This document shows positions 32,974 through 40,188 of a stretch of DNA of 64,000 nucleotides, one piece after another. The first letter of the stretch is position 1; each line of letters opens with the position of its first letter. The DNA comes from Bradyrhizobium sp. (lineage in GTDB: Bacteria > Pseudomonadota > Alphaproteobacteria > Rhizobiales > Xanthobacteraceae), in assembly GCF_030654605.1 (NCBI RefSeq), contig NZ_JAURXB010000023.1, forward strand, positions 36,351-100,350. Reading direction: 5' to 3'. The translations under genes were made by a program, and so were the position numbers. Below the pieces are notes generated by a model. The model did not search any database and was not told the origin of the DNA. It worked only from the letters and a program-made list of their open reading frames with translations.

Positions 32974-33435
32974 TTACTTCACAGCCAGCAATTCAACGTC
33001 AAACATCAACGTCGCATTCGGCGGAATCAGGCCGCCGGCGCCGCGGGCGCCGTAGCCCAGCGCGGGCGGAATGATCAGAGTGCGCTTGCCGCCGACCTTC
33101 ATGGTGGCGACGCCTTCATCCCAGCCGCCGATCACCTGGCGCTGCCCGATCGTGAATTCGAACGGCTCGTTGCGGTCGACCGAACTGTCGAACTTCTTGC
33201 CTTTCTGGCCATTCTCGTAGAGCCAGCCGGTGTAGTGCATGACGCAGATCTGGCCGGGCTTCGGCGAAGCGCCAGTGCCGACGGTGCTGTCCGATATCTG
33301 CAATCCTGATGCTGTGGTCATGGTTTTCCCTGCGGTCTGGGCCGCTGCTATGGTTGGACAGGCCGCTCCGGCGGTTGCCAGGGCAATCGCCGATAAGGTC
33401 AATAGTGTCGCGCGCGTAAGACGTCGCATTCCCAT
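32974..33435 (-). CDS. FKBP-type peptidyl-prolyl cis-trans isomerase, exported
   Basis: About 153 aa. The signal peptide (MGMRRLTRATLLTLSAIALATAGAACPTIAAAQ) is followed by a single FKBP domain with conserved positions: VMHYTGWLYENGQKGKKFDSSVDRNEPFEFTIGQRQVIGGWDEGVATMKVGGKRTLIIPPALGYGARGAGGLIPPNATLMFDVELL. The Tyr, Asp, Val-Ile-Gly-Gly-Trp, Tyr-Gly and Ile-Pro-Pro residues of the active site are all present. It folds proline-containing proteins in the periplasm. ATG at 33435 is chosen over the upstream GTG because AAGGA precedes it. Confidence 0.93.
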   Translation of the reverse strand: MGMRRLTRATLLTLSAIALATAGAACPTIAAAQTAGKTMTTASGLQISDSTVGTGASPKPGQICVMHYTGWLYENGQKGKKFDSSVDRNEPFEFTIGQRQVIGGWDEGVATMKVGGKRTLIIPPALGYGARGAGGLIPPNATLMFDVELLAVK

Positions 33436-33609
33436 GATATCCTTCCCGTGCAAATCGAACTGTGTCTAGCGCAACGCCCCTGCCGTATCCAGCCCATGCA
33501 AGGCGCAAAAACGCCGGGCCCGGCGTCTCCCAATGGGATGGACGATCGAGAAAATCAAGCCGCTCGCGACACCTGATCCGGTGGCGTCACTGCCGTGCAT
33601 GCGATCCGG

Positions 33610-33942
33610 TCAGGCATCGGACTTGCGCACCTCTTCGTCACGATGCTGCTCGATGTCTTCAGGCTCCTGCTCGTCAAGATGCGTCAACTCCGACCGCGCG
33701 GCGTGATCGACGCGCAGGAGTTCATCGAGCTTGGCATGCAACGCCAGCTTGTCTCGGCGGTTGGCGCGCTGGATGAACAGCGTCATCATGAAAATCGCCA
33801 GCGTTCCAATGGCCTCCCAGCCAAAACTCTCCCGGCTGAAGGCCAGCCACAATGCGCCGTAGGCGACAACACCAAGGAAGGCGGCGGGATGTCCCGCCGC
33901 CTGCCCGACATGGGTGGTCCAGTGCCTGGGCAGATCTGCCAC
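33610..33942 (-). CDS. Low-affinity iron permease family membrane protein (1)
   Basis: 110 aa with two predicted transmembrane helices (AAFLGVVAYGALWLAFS and AIGTLAIFMMTLFIQR) and a charged C-terminal tail, NRRDKLALHAKLDELLRVDHAARSELTHLDEQEPEDIEQ. The pattern FIQRANRRDKLALHAKLDELLR matches the prokaryotic family named low-affinity iron permease (PF04120), whose transport role is not established in bacteria. It lies 10 bp downstream of a 22-aa membrane peptide gene and a larger membrane protein gene on the same strand. A paralogue is encoded at 35128-35697. Confidence 0.85.
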   Translation of the reverse strand: MADLPRHWTTHVGQAAGHPAAFLGVVAYGALWLAFSRESFGWEAIGTLAIFMMTLFIQRANRRDKLALHAKLDELLRVDHAARSELTHLDEQEPEDIEQHRDEEVRKSDA

Positions 33943-33952
33943 GACGCTCGAT

Positions 33953-34021
33953 TTATCGAAGCAGCAGGATCAGGATGATCACCGGAATCGGGATTCCGAG
34001 CAGCCAAAGAAGAATCGGCAT
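33953..34021 (-). CDS. Tiny membrane peptide (22 aa), LLWLxGIPxP family
   Basis: MPILLWLLGIPIPVIILILLLR, a single hydrophobic helix with a Pro-rich kink, too short for the ORF track. The start is supported by a good Shine-Dalgarno (AAGGA, 7 nt spacer). It shares the core LLWL-GIP-P-II-L with the 28-aa peptide at 36408-36494, which argues that both are real. It lies between two membrane-protein genes on the same strand with short gaps (24 and 10 bp), so it is probably part of their operon. Function unknown; likely a membrane-inserted regulator or structural peptide. Confidence 0.75.
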   Translation of the reverse strand: MPILLWLLGIPIPVIILILLLR

Positions 34022-34045
34022 GGAGTTTTCCTTTCCTGGTTGAAA

Positions 34046-34891
34046 TCAGTTGCGGACCTTGCGGCCCCAGGTACCGTCGCGCAGTCCGCCGCCTTCGGTG
34101 GCAGCGAGGCTGGCGCAGAAGGCACCGAGCAACAGCGAGGCCGTCAGCCAGAATGCGAGCTGCATGGCGGCCTTGCGGGCGGCATCGAGTTCGGTCTTGG
34201 CCTCGGTCACGACTTCATCGACGCGCTTCTCGGCATCGGCCTGGCTGAGTCCGGTGCGCGCAGCCACCACCCTGGCGACATACTGCCGATCGGCCGGCTT
34301 CAGATCGCTGCCGTTGCGGAAGCTGCTGGTAAACAGCCGCACCATTTCGCCGCGCGATTCCTGCCCGTTGCCAGCGTTCGGCGCGAAGGAAGGGTCGGAA
34401 CGGAACAGCGTATCGACATAGCCGTCCATCGGACCCGACTGGCTCGCGGCGGTCGCCGCACCCTGCGAGGCGCCCGTTACGGCGCTGCCGAGCAGGCTGG
34501 TCGCTGGCGTGGCGAGCAGCACAGCGCCCAGCACGGAAGCGAACGCCCACGCGATGAAGCCGTGCGCGGTGTCGCGGAAGTACACCTCGTCGCTGTGAAC
34601 GCCAACCCATCGCGTTCGCAGCCGGCCGGCGATGTAGCCGCCGAGCGAAGGCGCGATCATGGCGATGACGAGAAGATAGAGGCCGGTGCCGATCTTGAAC
34701 GTGGTGGTCGATACTCCCGAGCCGGCCCATGGCGATACCACCGACAAACCGAGTCCGGTGCCGAAGGCAAGCAGGACGAGCGTAAGCGCGCAACTCACCA
34801 CCGCGCCGGCGGCGACCGCGGGCCATGACACACCGGCGATGGAGGGTTCACCGGTCTCGGTCCCCGGTTGGACAATTACAGTATCGATCAT
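34046..34891 (-). CDS. Membrane protein of unknown function (281 aa)
   Basis: Starts MIDTVIVQPGTETGEPSIAGVSWPAVAAGAVVSCALTLVLLAFGTGLGLSVVSPWAG. Predicted TM segments include WPAVAAGAVVSCALTLVLLAFGTG, GTGLYLLVIAMIAPSLGGYIAGRL, AWAFASVLGAVLLATPATSLLGSAV and a C-terminal helix (MQLAFWLTASLLLGAFCASLAA). A soluble segment in between contains ARTGLSQADAEKRVDEVVTEAKTELDAARKAA, predicted helical. The pattern GGYIAGRLRTRW is typical of small rhizobial membrane proteins near stress genes. GGGAG lies about 8 nt upstream of ATG 34891; the ORF-track extension is rejected. First gene of the likely operon with the 22-aa peptide and the permease-like protein. Confidence 0.82.
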   Translation of the reverse strand: MIDTVIVQPGTETGEPSIAGVSWPAVAAGAVVSCALTLVLLAFGTGLGLSVVSPWAGSGVSTTTFKIGTGLYLLVIAMIAPSLGGYIAGRLRTRWVGVHSDEVYFRDTAHGFIAWAFASVLGAVLLATPATSLLGSAVTGASQGAATAASQSGPMDGYVDTLFRSDPSFAPNAGNGQESRGEMVRLFTSSFRNGSDLKPADRQYVARVVAARTGLSQADAEKRVDEVVTEAKTELDAARKAAMQLAFWLTASLLLGAFCASLAATEGGGLRDGTWGRKVRN

Positions 34892-35127
34892 CGCGCGCTC
34901 CCAGCTGGCCAAACATGTTACGAGTGCCGCAACAATGTGCAGCGGGAACGTTTGTTCCGGGATCGCATTTGCAATTTCGCACTGTCCGGCGCCGCACACA
35001 TCGTTTCAGCGCAATCCACAGCGTGCGCTTGCGACATCGTGCGATCGCGAAGTCGATTGCTCCATCGCGTCCAATACTGCCCGCGCGCACGCGACGGCAG
35101 CAACGCTGATCGCAACGCACCGGCTGC
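34892..35127. other. Noncoding region upstream of the membrane-protein operon
   Basis: About 236 bp. It contains GGAAC-GTTT-GTTCC, a short inverted repeat near 34940-34970 that resembles but does not complete the EcfG promoter consensus (the 17-nt-spaced partner reads ATT instead of GTT). It presumably carries the promoter of the minus-strand operon. No gene or RNA was recognised. Confidence 0.4.
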
Positions 35128-35697
35128 TCATTCGGCAGCCACGGCGCGCTCTGCGGCCTTCGTGGCCTTGTCGCCGGTCCGCCTCACAGAATCCTTGCCG
35201 TCCTGATCGTCGTTGTTATCGACCTCGGCCCGGCGCTCGCATTTGCTGCGGATTTCTTCCAGCTCCTCGTCGGTCAGATGTTCGATGCCGACAAGCGAAT
35301 TTTGCGCGGCGCTGACCCGAATGAGCTCGTCCAGCTTGACCTGGATGGCGGCGCTGTCGCGGTTCTGCGAATTCTGGATCAGAAACACCATCAGGAACGT
35401 GACGATGGTCGTGCCGGTTTTGATAATGAGCTGCCAGGTGTCCGAGAACTGAAACAGCGGCCCGGTGATCGCCCATACCAGCACCACGCCAGCAGCCAGC
35501 ATGAAGGTCGACGCGCGGCCTGCCGCCAGCGAGGTCCCGTTGGCGATGTCGCCGAACAACCGGCTGAAACGATCGGCCCCCTTGCGCTTGCCCTGCGGTG
35601 GCTTGCCCGCTTTGGTGCCCATCTCGATGCCTGCTCCCGCAATGGAATTGAGGCCCGACGCTGCGAGGCGGCGGGCCTGTTCGTTGCTGCTCCCCAA
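35128..35697 (-). CDS. Low-affinity iron permease family membrane protein (2)
   Basis: 189 aa. After a basic N-terminus (GTKAGKPPQGKRKGADRFSRLFGDIAN) come two TM helices, STFMLAAGVVLVWAITGPLF and TGTTIVTFLMVFLIQNSQN. The family hallmark follows: FSDTWQLIIKTGTTIVTFLMVFLIQNSQNRDSAAIQVKLDELIRVSAAQNSLVGIEHLTDEELEEIRSKCERR (PF04120). The C-terminus is highly charged. It lies 9 bp downstream of the YciF-like gene on the same strand and so probably shares its EcfG-type promoter. Despite the family name, transport of iron is not demonstrated for this group. Confidence 0.9.
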   Translation of the reverse strand: MGSSNEQARRLAASGLNSIAGAGIEMGTKAGKPPQGKRKGADRFSRLFGDIANGTSLAAGRASTFMLAAGVVLVWAITGPLFQFSDTWQLIIKTGTTIVTFLMVFLIQNSQNRDSAAIQVKLDELIRVSAAQNSLVGIEHLTDEELEEIRSKCERRAEVDNNDDQDGKDSVRRTGDKATKAAERAVAAE

Positions 35698-35706
35698 GTG
35701 CGGTCC

Positions 35707-36216
35707 TCAGCTGGCCGCTTTGCGGTTGACACCCTTGCGCAGCGCAACGGTGTTGAGCTTGGTGTTCGCTGCCTTTTCCTCGTTGAGGTTGGTGGTCAGG
35801 AACCGGACGATGTCGTCATGGCCGAGTTCTTCCGCCCATGCGATCAACGTGCCGTAGCGGGCGATCTCGTAATGCTCGACGGCCTGCGCATTCGCCACGA
35901 TCGCGGCATCGAGCACCGACTTGTCCTCGACCTCGCCGGCGGTCTGGTCGGCTTCCTTGATCAGGCCATCGATCGCCGGGCAATCGGTGCCGGACGGCTC
36001 CTTGCCGAGCTTCTTGAACACCTGGTTCAGCCGGTCGATCTGCTTGTTGGTCTCTTCGAGATGCAGTTTCAGACCCTGCGCCAGATCACGATTGGTCGCC
36101 TGATCGATCAGCTTCGGCAGCGCCTTGGTAATCTGCTGTTCGGCATAGTAGATATCCTGCAAGCCATGCAGCAGCAGGTCGTCCATCGTCTTGATGTCTT
36201 TGGAAAAGAAACCCAC
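35707..36216 (-). CDS. YciF/DUF892 ferritin-like stress protein
   Basis: 169 aa: MGFFSKDIKTMDDLLLHGLQDIYYAEQQITKALPKLIDQATNRDLAQGLKLHLEETNKQIDRL...AVEHYEIARYGTLIAWAEELGHDDIV. Four-helix ferritin-like fold with Glu/His ligands in LQDIYYAEQQI, HLEETNKQ, AVEHYEIARYG and NLNEEKAA. The start is taken as GTG at 36216: GGAGG lies 5 nt upstream, and the resulting N-terminus MGFFSKDIKT matches the family. The ATG at 36228 and the ORF-track start are less likely. An EcfG-type promoter lies about 50 nt upstream. Role: general stress protein, possibly metal-binding. Confidence 0.93.
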   Translation of the reverse strand: MGFFSKDIKTMDDLLLHGLQDIYYAEQQITKALPKLIDQATNRDLAQGLKLHLEETNKQIDRLNQVFKKLGKEPSGTDCPAIDGLIKEADQTAGEVEDKSVLDAAIVANAQAVEHYEIARYGTLIAWAEELGHDDIVRFLTTNLNEEKAANTKLNTVALRKGVNRKAAS

Positions 36217-36265
36217 GTCATCCTCCATTGAAAGGTTGGAACCCGAAAACGGGTTGCGCCATTCC

Positions 36266-36290
36266 AACATTTACGACTTGGAGGGGTTCC
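36266..36290 (-). promoter_or_regulatory. EcfG-type promoter candidate upstream of YciF-like gene
   Basis: On the minus strand: GGAAC, 17 nt, GTT, an exact consensus match. The -10 element is 50 nt from the GTG start of the DUF892 gene, and the permease-like gene follows in the same operon. Confidence 0.72.
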
Positions 36291-36407
36291 CGCGTTGAGA
36301 TTTCAACATAGCGGAAATTCTTCTTCGTCATCGACCCGACATTGTCAGCCAGCGTCTCGCAGCTCGGTCGCGGCCCTGGGGCCGCAGCCGAACTCCGATA
36401 TCAGACG

Positions 36408-36494
36408 CTAGCGATTCATGAACAACGCGAGAAGCAGGATGATCGGAAGCGGAATTCCGATCAGCCAGAGCAGCGCACCTTTACCGAAACCCAT
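36408..36494 (-). CDS. Tiny membrane peptide (28 aa), LLWLxGIPxP family
   Basis: MGFGKGALLWLIGIPLPIILLLALFMNR: a short cytoplasmic tip with one Lys, then a single transmembrane helix with two prolines. Below the ORF-track length limit. A near-ideal Shine-Dalgarno (AAGGAGG, about 6 nt spacer) precedes the ATG. An exact EcfG-type promoter lies with its -10 element 32 nt upstream of the start. It is paralogous to the 22-aa peptide at 33953. The combination of start signal, promoter and paralogue makes this a convincing small protein gene. Function unknown; probably a stress-induced membrane peptide. Confidence 0.85.
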   Translation of the reverse strand: MGFGKGALLWLIGIPLPIILLLALFMNR

Positions 36495-36525
36495 GTCAGC
36501 CTCCTTGTGTTTGGACTGCATGGAT

Positions 36526-36550
36526 AACTCGCAAGAATTCCGAGGGTTCC
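36526..36550 (-). promoter_or_regulatory. EcfG-type promoter candidate upstream of 28-aa peptide gene
   Basis: On the minus strand: GGAAC, 17 nt, GTT, an exact match. Spacing to the peptide start codon is 32 nt. Confidence 0.7.
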
Positions 36551-36619
36551 AGACGCTGCCATATGCGTCGTCCCGGTCCTTGCGCAAACTCCGGTTCCGG
36601 CACTGAGCTGGTCATGCTG

Positions 36620-36817
36620 CTACGACGGACGCGGCAACCGCAGCTCTTGACCGGCGTCGTGTAGCGGACCGGTCGAGGTCGCCGCATCCAGATCGATGGC
36701 GATTTGACGGGCGATCAGATCGGCGGCTTTCCGGGCATCGCTTTCATTGGCGCAATCGAGCACGACCGGATCCCCGAACCGCGCGCCGTCGACAATATCG
36801 AAATGAAAAACGGGCAT
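36620..36817 (-). CDS. DUF6894-like small protein (65 aa)
   Basis: MPVFHFDIVDGARFGDPVVLDCANESDARKAADLIARQIAIDLD... The opening MPxFHFDIxDG and the helix with alternating Ala/Asp are typical of DUF6894 proteins, which are abundant and often multicopy in Bradyrhizobium. The usual acidic DDEG motif after the first strand is degenerate here (ARFGDPVVLDCAN). A GGAAC with ATT instead of GTT at 17 nt lies upstream (36841-36865), so stress control is possible but not supported by an exact match. Function unknown. Confidence 0.75.
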   Translation of the reverse strand: MPVFHFDIVDGARFGDPVVLDCANESDARKAADLIARQIAIDLDAATSTGPLHDAGQELRLPRPS

Positions 36818-36931
36818 TGGTTTGTCTCCCGTGGGAGGTCAATGCCCGGAAACGAAGCCCGTTCCGCAATCTGTCTTGGGAACGCACAGGCTCCCGGCGG
36901 CGAGCGGTTTCGCCACCGGGAACCGAATCAC

Positions 36932-38518
36932 TCAATAGCCGAGTGCGCAGCCGTCCTTGCGCGGGTCGGAACCGCCGGTCAGCGTGCCCTTGTCCCAGTC
37001 GATCCAGATCGCCTGACCGCCGCCGAGCGGCCCAACCACGCTGGTGGTCTTGTGCCCGATCTTCTTCAGGCCCTCGACGATGTCAGCGGGGATGCCGTCC
37101 TCGAGCTGGTAGACGCCCTCGTAATGCAGGCCGCGCGGCATATCGATGGCTTCCTGCACGTCGCAGCCGTAGTCGAGCATGTTGGTCAACACATGGCTCT
37201 GCCCGACCGGCTGGTACTGCCCGCCCATCACGCCGAACGGCATCACGGCGCGGCCATTTTTGGTCACAAGGCTCGGAATGATGGTGTGCAGCGGCCGCTT
37301 GCGGGGCGCGATGCAGTTGGGATGGCCGGGCTCGATGCGGAAACCGCCGGCGCGGTTCTGCAGGAGAACGCCGGTCTTATTGGACACGATGGCCGCACCG
37401 AAGGAATGCGCGACCGAGTTGATGAACGAACAGGCGTTGCGATCCCTGTCCACCACGGTGATGTAGACCGTCGAGGGATTGATCGGCGGCGTCACCACCG
37501 GCAGATCGAGCATGCCGTCCATCCGGATCTTGCCAACGTATTCATCGACGAATTCCGGGGTCAGGATACGCGTCACATCGACGTTGACCTGAGCGGGATC
37601 GCCGACGTACTGCTCGCGCATCAAATACGCGACCCGCGCGGCCTCGGCTTCGAGATGAAAGCGCTCGACGCTCATGGGTTTGAATTTCGTCAAATCGAAG
37701 CGCGACAGGATATTCAGCATCACCAGCATGGTGATCCCCGGACCGTTCGGCGGGCATTGCCAGACGTCGTGGCCCTTGTACAAAGTGCCGATCGGCGAGG
37801 TGGTCTCGGTGGTGTGCGCCTCAAAATCGTCCAGCGTGTGCAGCCCGCCGATGCCGCGCAGGGTCTCGACCATGTCCTCGGCGATGTCGCCCTTGTAGAA
37901 CGCGTCGCGGCCGTCCTTGGCGATCGCGCGCAGCGTCTTGCCGAGTTCGGGCTGATGGATCACGTCGCCGGCCATCGCCGGCTTGCCGTTGGGCAGCAGA
38001 TAGCGCTCGGTGTTGGTGCCCTTCTTCAGCTTGTCGAACTGGTTGTTCCAGTCAAAGGCGATGCGCGGCGAGACGACATAGCCATCTTCGGCAGCCTTGA
38101 TCGCGGGCTGCAGCAGGGTATCGAACCCGAGCTTGCCGTGATCGCGCAGGATGGTGGCCCAGGCATCGACCGAGCCCGGGATGGAGACCGCGTGTGCCGA
38201 GGTCAGCGGGATCGATTTGATCTTGCGCTCGAGATACCATTCCGGCGTCGCCGCCTGCGGCGCGCGGCCCGAGCCGTTATAGGCCACGATCTTGCCCTCG
38301 CCCTTGGGCTGCAGCAGCGCGAAGCAGTCGCCGCCAATCCCGGTGGATTGCGGCTCGATCACGCCCAGCAGCGCGCAGGCCGCCACCGCGGCGTCGGCGG
38401 CGGTGCCGCCGGCTTTCAGCACCTCGATCGCCGCAAGGGCTGCCAGCGGATGCGACGTCGCCACCATTCCGTTCTGGGCGTGGACCGTGGACCGGCCGGC
38501 GAGATGGAAATTCCTCAT
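36932..38518 (-). CDS. ggt: Gamma-glutamyltransferase family protein
   Basis: 528-aa Ntn-hydrolase. The autocatalytic cleavage and nucleophile threonine lies in PSTVYITVVDRDRNACSFINSV, corresponding to the TTHxSVVD motif of E. coli GGT with the first Thr conserved and Val/Tyr at the next two positions, as in the YwrD-like branch. Other family blocks are present: AALAAIEVLKAGGTAADAAVAACALLGVIEPQSTGIGGDCFAL and QPVGQSHVLTNMLDYGCDVQEAIDMPRGLHYEGVYQLEDGIPADIVEGLKKIGHK. No signal peptide is seen at MRNFHLAGRSTVHAQNGMVATSHPLA, so it is probably cytoplasmic. It cleaves gamma-glutamyl compounds or an analogous amide. Confidence 0.9.
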   Translation of the reverse strand: MRNFHLAGRSTVHAQNGMVATSHPLAALAAIEVLKAGGTAADAAVAACALLGVIEPQSTGIGGDCFALLQPKGEGKIVAYNGSGRAPQAATPEWYLERKIKSIPLTSAHAVSIPGSVDAWATILRDHGKLGFDTLLQPAIKAAEDGYVVSPRIAFDWNNQFDKLKKGTNTERYLLPNGKPAMAGDVIHQPELGKTLRAIAKDGRDAFYKGDIAEDMVETLRGIGGLHTLDDFEAHTTETTSPIGTLYKGHDVWQCPPNGPGITMLVMLNILSRFDLTKFKPMSVERFHLEAEAARVAYLMREQYVGDPAQVNVDVTRILTPEFVDEYVGKIRMDGMLDLPVVTPPINPSTVYITVVDRDRNACSFINSVAHSFGAAIVSNKTGVLLQNRAGGFRIEPGHPNCIAPRKRPLHTIIPSLVTKNGRAVMPFGVMGGQYQPVGQSHVLTNMLDYGCDVQEAIDMPRGLHYEGVYQLEDGIPADIVEGLKKIGHKTTSVVGPLGGGQAIWIDWDKGTLTGGSDPRKDGCALGY

Positions 38519-38629
38519 GCCAAATTGCTCACTTTTGCGATTTTGTCGTGGTTTCGGGCGCGGGTTTACTTGGCATATTTGGGAACCGATGGGAATGCTC
38601 AGGGATGCATGGGGCCCTCTCTTGGTCGT

Positions 38630-38742
38630 CCCTGCGAACGCAGGGACCCATCCACCGCGGCCCATCGATAGGAAGACGGAGCCGGAGACCTTGGTTCACG
38701 ATGAGCGCCCGGGATTATAGGCCCCTGCGTTCGTTCGCAGGG
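38630..38742. repeat. Pair of related short palindromes (CCCTGCG...CGCAGGG)
   Basis: CCCTGCG-AA-CGCAGGG at 38630-38645 and CCCTGCG-TTCGTT-CGCAGGG at 38723-38742 share the same arms. The first is followed by ACCCATCCACCGCGGCCCATCGA. They lie in the noncoding region between ggt and trhO and look like another REP-type family of this genome. Confidence 0.7.
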
Positions 38743-38792
38743 CGACGGTTTGCGGTCTTTCCCCTGCCCCACCCGCCTGATAAGCCTCCGCC

Positions 38793-39545
38793 ATGCCCTT
38801 CACCGTCGCCGCTTTCTACCAGTTTGCCGCCTTGCCGGACTTCCGCGAACTCCGGGAGCCGCTGCGGGCGATCTGCGCCGGTCTGGAACTGAAAGGCAGC
38901 GTGCTGCTGGCGCATGAGGGCATCAACGGCACGATCGCGGGAAGCGAAGGCGATATCGGCGGCCTGATCGCGGAATTGCGCGATGGTGCACTGTTCGGCG
39001 GCCGGCTCGACCATCTCGAACTAAAATTCTCGGGCGCCGAGGAAATGCCGTTCCGGCGCCTCAAGGTCCGTCTGAAAAAGGAAATCGTCACCCTCGGCGA
39101 TCCCACGGTTGATCCGACCCGGCAGGTCGGGATCTATGTCGACCCCGCCGACTGGAACGCGCTGATCGCCGCCCCCGACACGCTCGTGATCGACACCCGC
39201 AATGAATTCGAGGTGGCGATGGGCACCTTCCCCGGCGCGGTCGATCCCGGCATCAGGAATTTTGGGCAGTTCAAGGATTTCGCCACCCAGCGGCTCGACC
39301 CGGCGAAGCATCAGAAGATCGCAATGTTCTGCACCGGTGGCATCCGCTGCGAAAAGGCCAGCGCCTGGCTGCTCGGGCGTGGTTTTGCCGAGGTCTATCA
39401 TCTCAAGGGCGGCATCCTCAAATACCTCGAAGGCGTGCCGGAGGCGGAGAGCCGCTGGCGCGGCGAATGTTTCGTCTTCGATGACCGCGTCGCGCTCGGC
39501 CACGGCCTGCGTGAACGCCGAACGGAGCATGATTCAGATGACTGA
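38793..39545 (+). CDS. trhO: tRNA uridine(34) hydroxylase, rhodanese family
   Basis: 250 aa, YceA/TrhO (UPF0176) family. N-terminal domain: VAAFYQFAALPDFRELREPLRAICAGLELKGSVLLAHEGINGTIAGS. The central rhodanese domain has the active-site cysteine in IAMFCTGGIRCEKASAWLLGRGF. TrhO hydroxylates U34 of certain tRNAs to 5-hydroxyuridine using O2. The E. coli protein is about 350 aa; this shorter form lacks the C-terminal Cys-rich extension, as is common in alphaproteobacteria. The 3' end overlaps the slyX start. Confidence 0.93.
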   Translation: MPFTVAAFYQFAALPDFRELREPLRAICAGLELKGSVLLAHEGINGTIAGSEGDIGGLIAELRDGALFGGRLDHLELKFSGAEEMPFRRLKVRLKKEIVTLGDPTVDPTRQVGIYVDPADWNALIAAPDTLVIDTRNEFEVAMGTFPGAVDPGIRNFGQFKDFATQRLDPAKHQKIAMFCTGGIRCEKASAWLLGRGFAEVYHLKGGILKYLEGVPEAESRWRGECFVFDDRVALGHGLRERRTEHDSDD

Positions 39546-39753
39546 CACGAAGACGCTCAGCGACCGCATCGACGCACTCGAAATCCGGCTCTCGTTCCAG
39601 GACGAAACCATCGACACGCTGAACAAGACCATAACAGCGCAATGGCAGCAGATCGACGCCTTGACGCGGCAGGTCGCGGGCCTGAGCGAACGGCTGCAGG
39701 AGGCGGAAGCTAGCGCGCCGGGCGCGACCGACGAGCCGCCGCCGCATTACTAG
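39538..39753 (+). CDS. slyX: SlyX family protein
   Basis: 71-aa coiled-coil protein, MTDTKTLSDRIDALEIRLSFQDETIDTLNKTITAQWQQIDALTRQVAGLSERL, ending in the family-typical PPPHY. It overlaps the trhO stop by 8 bp. The ORF-track reading (39202 start) is an out-of-frame extension through trhO. ATG at 39538 has GGAG about 10 nt upstream; ATG at 39529 is an alternative. Function of SlyX is unknown. Confidence 0.92.
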   Translation: MTDTKTLSDRIDALEIRLSFQDETIDTLNKTITAQWQQIDALTRQVAGLSERLQEAEASAPGATDEPPPHY

Positions 39754-39787
39754 AGCGCGGCTAACGCACCCCGAAAGCCACAAAGAG

Positions 39788-39811
39788 AACGGCCTCCGCA
39801 AGGAGGCCGTT
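39788..39811. terminator. Bidirectional terminator between slyX and a convergent gene
   Basis: AACGGCCTCC-GCAA-GGAGGCCGTT is a perfect 10-bp stem with a GNRA-like tetraloop. It is 34 bp past the slyX stop and 23 bp from the stop of the convergent minus-strand gene. On the minus strand it is followed by the T-rich CTCTTTGTGG. Confidence 0.82.
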
Positions 39812-39834
39812 CGACTCAATCTCAACCGATGCGA

Positions 39835-40095
39835 TCAATCGCGCTCGATGATGACGGTCTTGCGATCCCGGTCGTAATCGCGATCGCCGCGATTCTTCTT
39901 GATCACCACGGTCTCGTCACGATCACGATAATGGCGCTCTCGGATCACCTCTCGCTCGCGGACGCGGTCAGGACTGGATCCGACTGTCACGCCGACGCCG
40001 TTCGGGCCGACGCCAACGCCAACCTGCGCAGTGGCGGGCACGGCAAGACAGATTCCGGCCACGGCGAGGCTTACGATTGCAAAACGCTTGATCAT
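39835..40095 (-). CDS. Small secreted protein with Arg/Asp-rich tail (86 aa)
   Basis: MIKRFAIVSLAVAGICLAVPATAQVGVGVGPNGVGVTVGSSPDRVREREVIRERHYRDRDETVVIKKNRGDRDYDRDRKTVIIERD. It has a clear signal peptide (cleavage after ATA or ATAQ), a Val/Gly segment, then a highly charged region of RD/ER repeats, probably disordered. This layout is common in small Bradyrhizobium envelope proteins of unknown function. GAGGAG precedes the ATG at 40095; the 12 extra residues in the ORF track are not used. Confidence 0.85.
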   Translation of the reverse strand: MIKRFAIVSLAVAGICLAVPATAQVGVGVGPNGVGVTVGSSPDRVREREVIRERHYRDRDETVVIKKNRGDRDYDRDRKTVIIERD

Positions 40096-40188
40096 TGCAT
40101 GCTCCTCAATGTGTGAATTATCGGGGGGCAATTCACGCCGACGGCTATTGTTCCGCAGCCGATCGACGACTGACTGCGCGATCAGCCG

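Noticed and set aside
36841-36865. Possible EcfG promoter upstream of the DUF6894 gene
   Set aside because: GGAAC is followed at 17 nt by ATT, not GTT; a similar ATT-type match lies near 34945. Both fall short of the consensus and were not listed as promoters.
36704-38671. 655-aa plus-strand ORF antisense to ggt
   Set aside because: Shadow ORF with His/Arg/Asp/Gly-biased composition; the minus-strand gamma-glutamyltransferase explains the coding signal.
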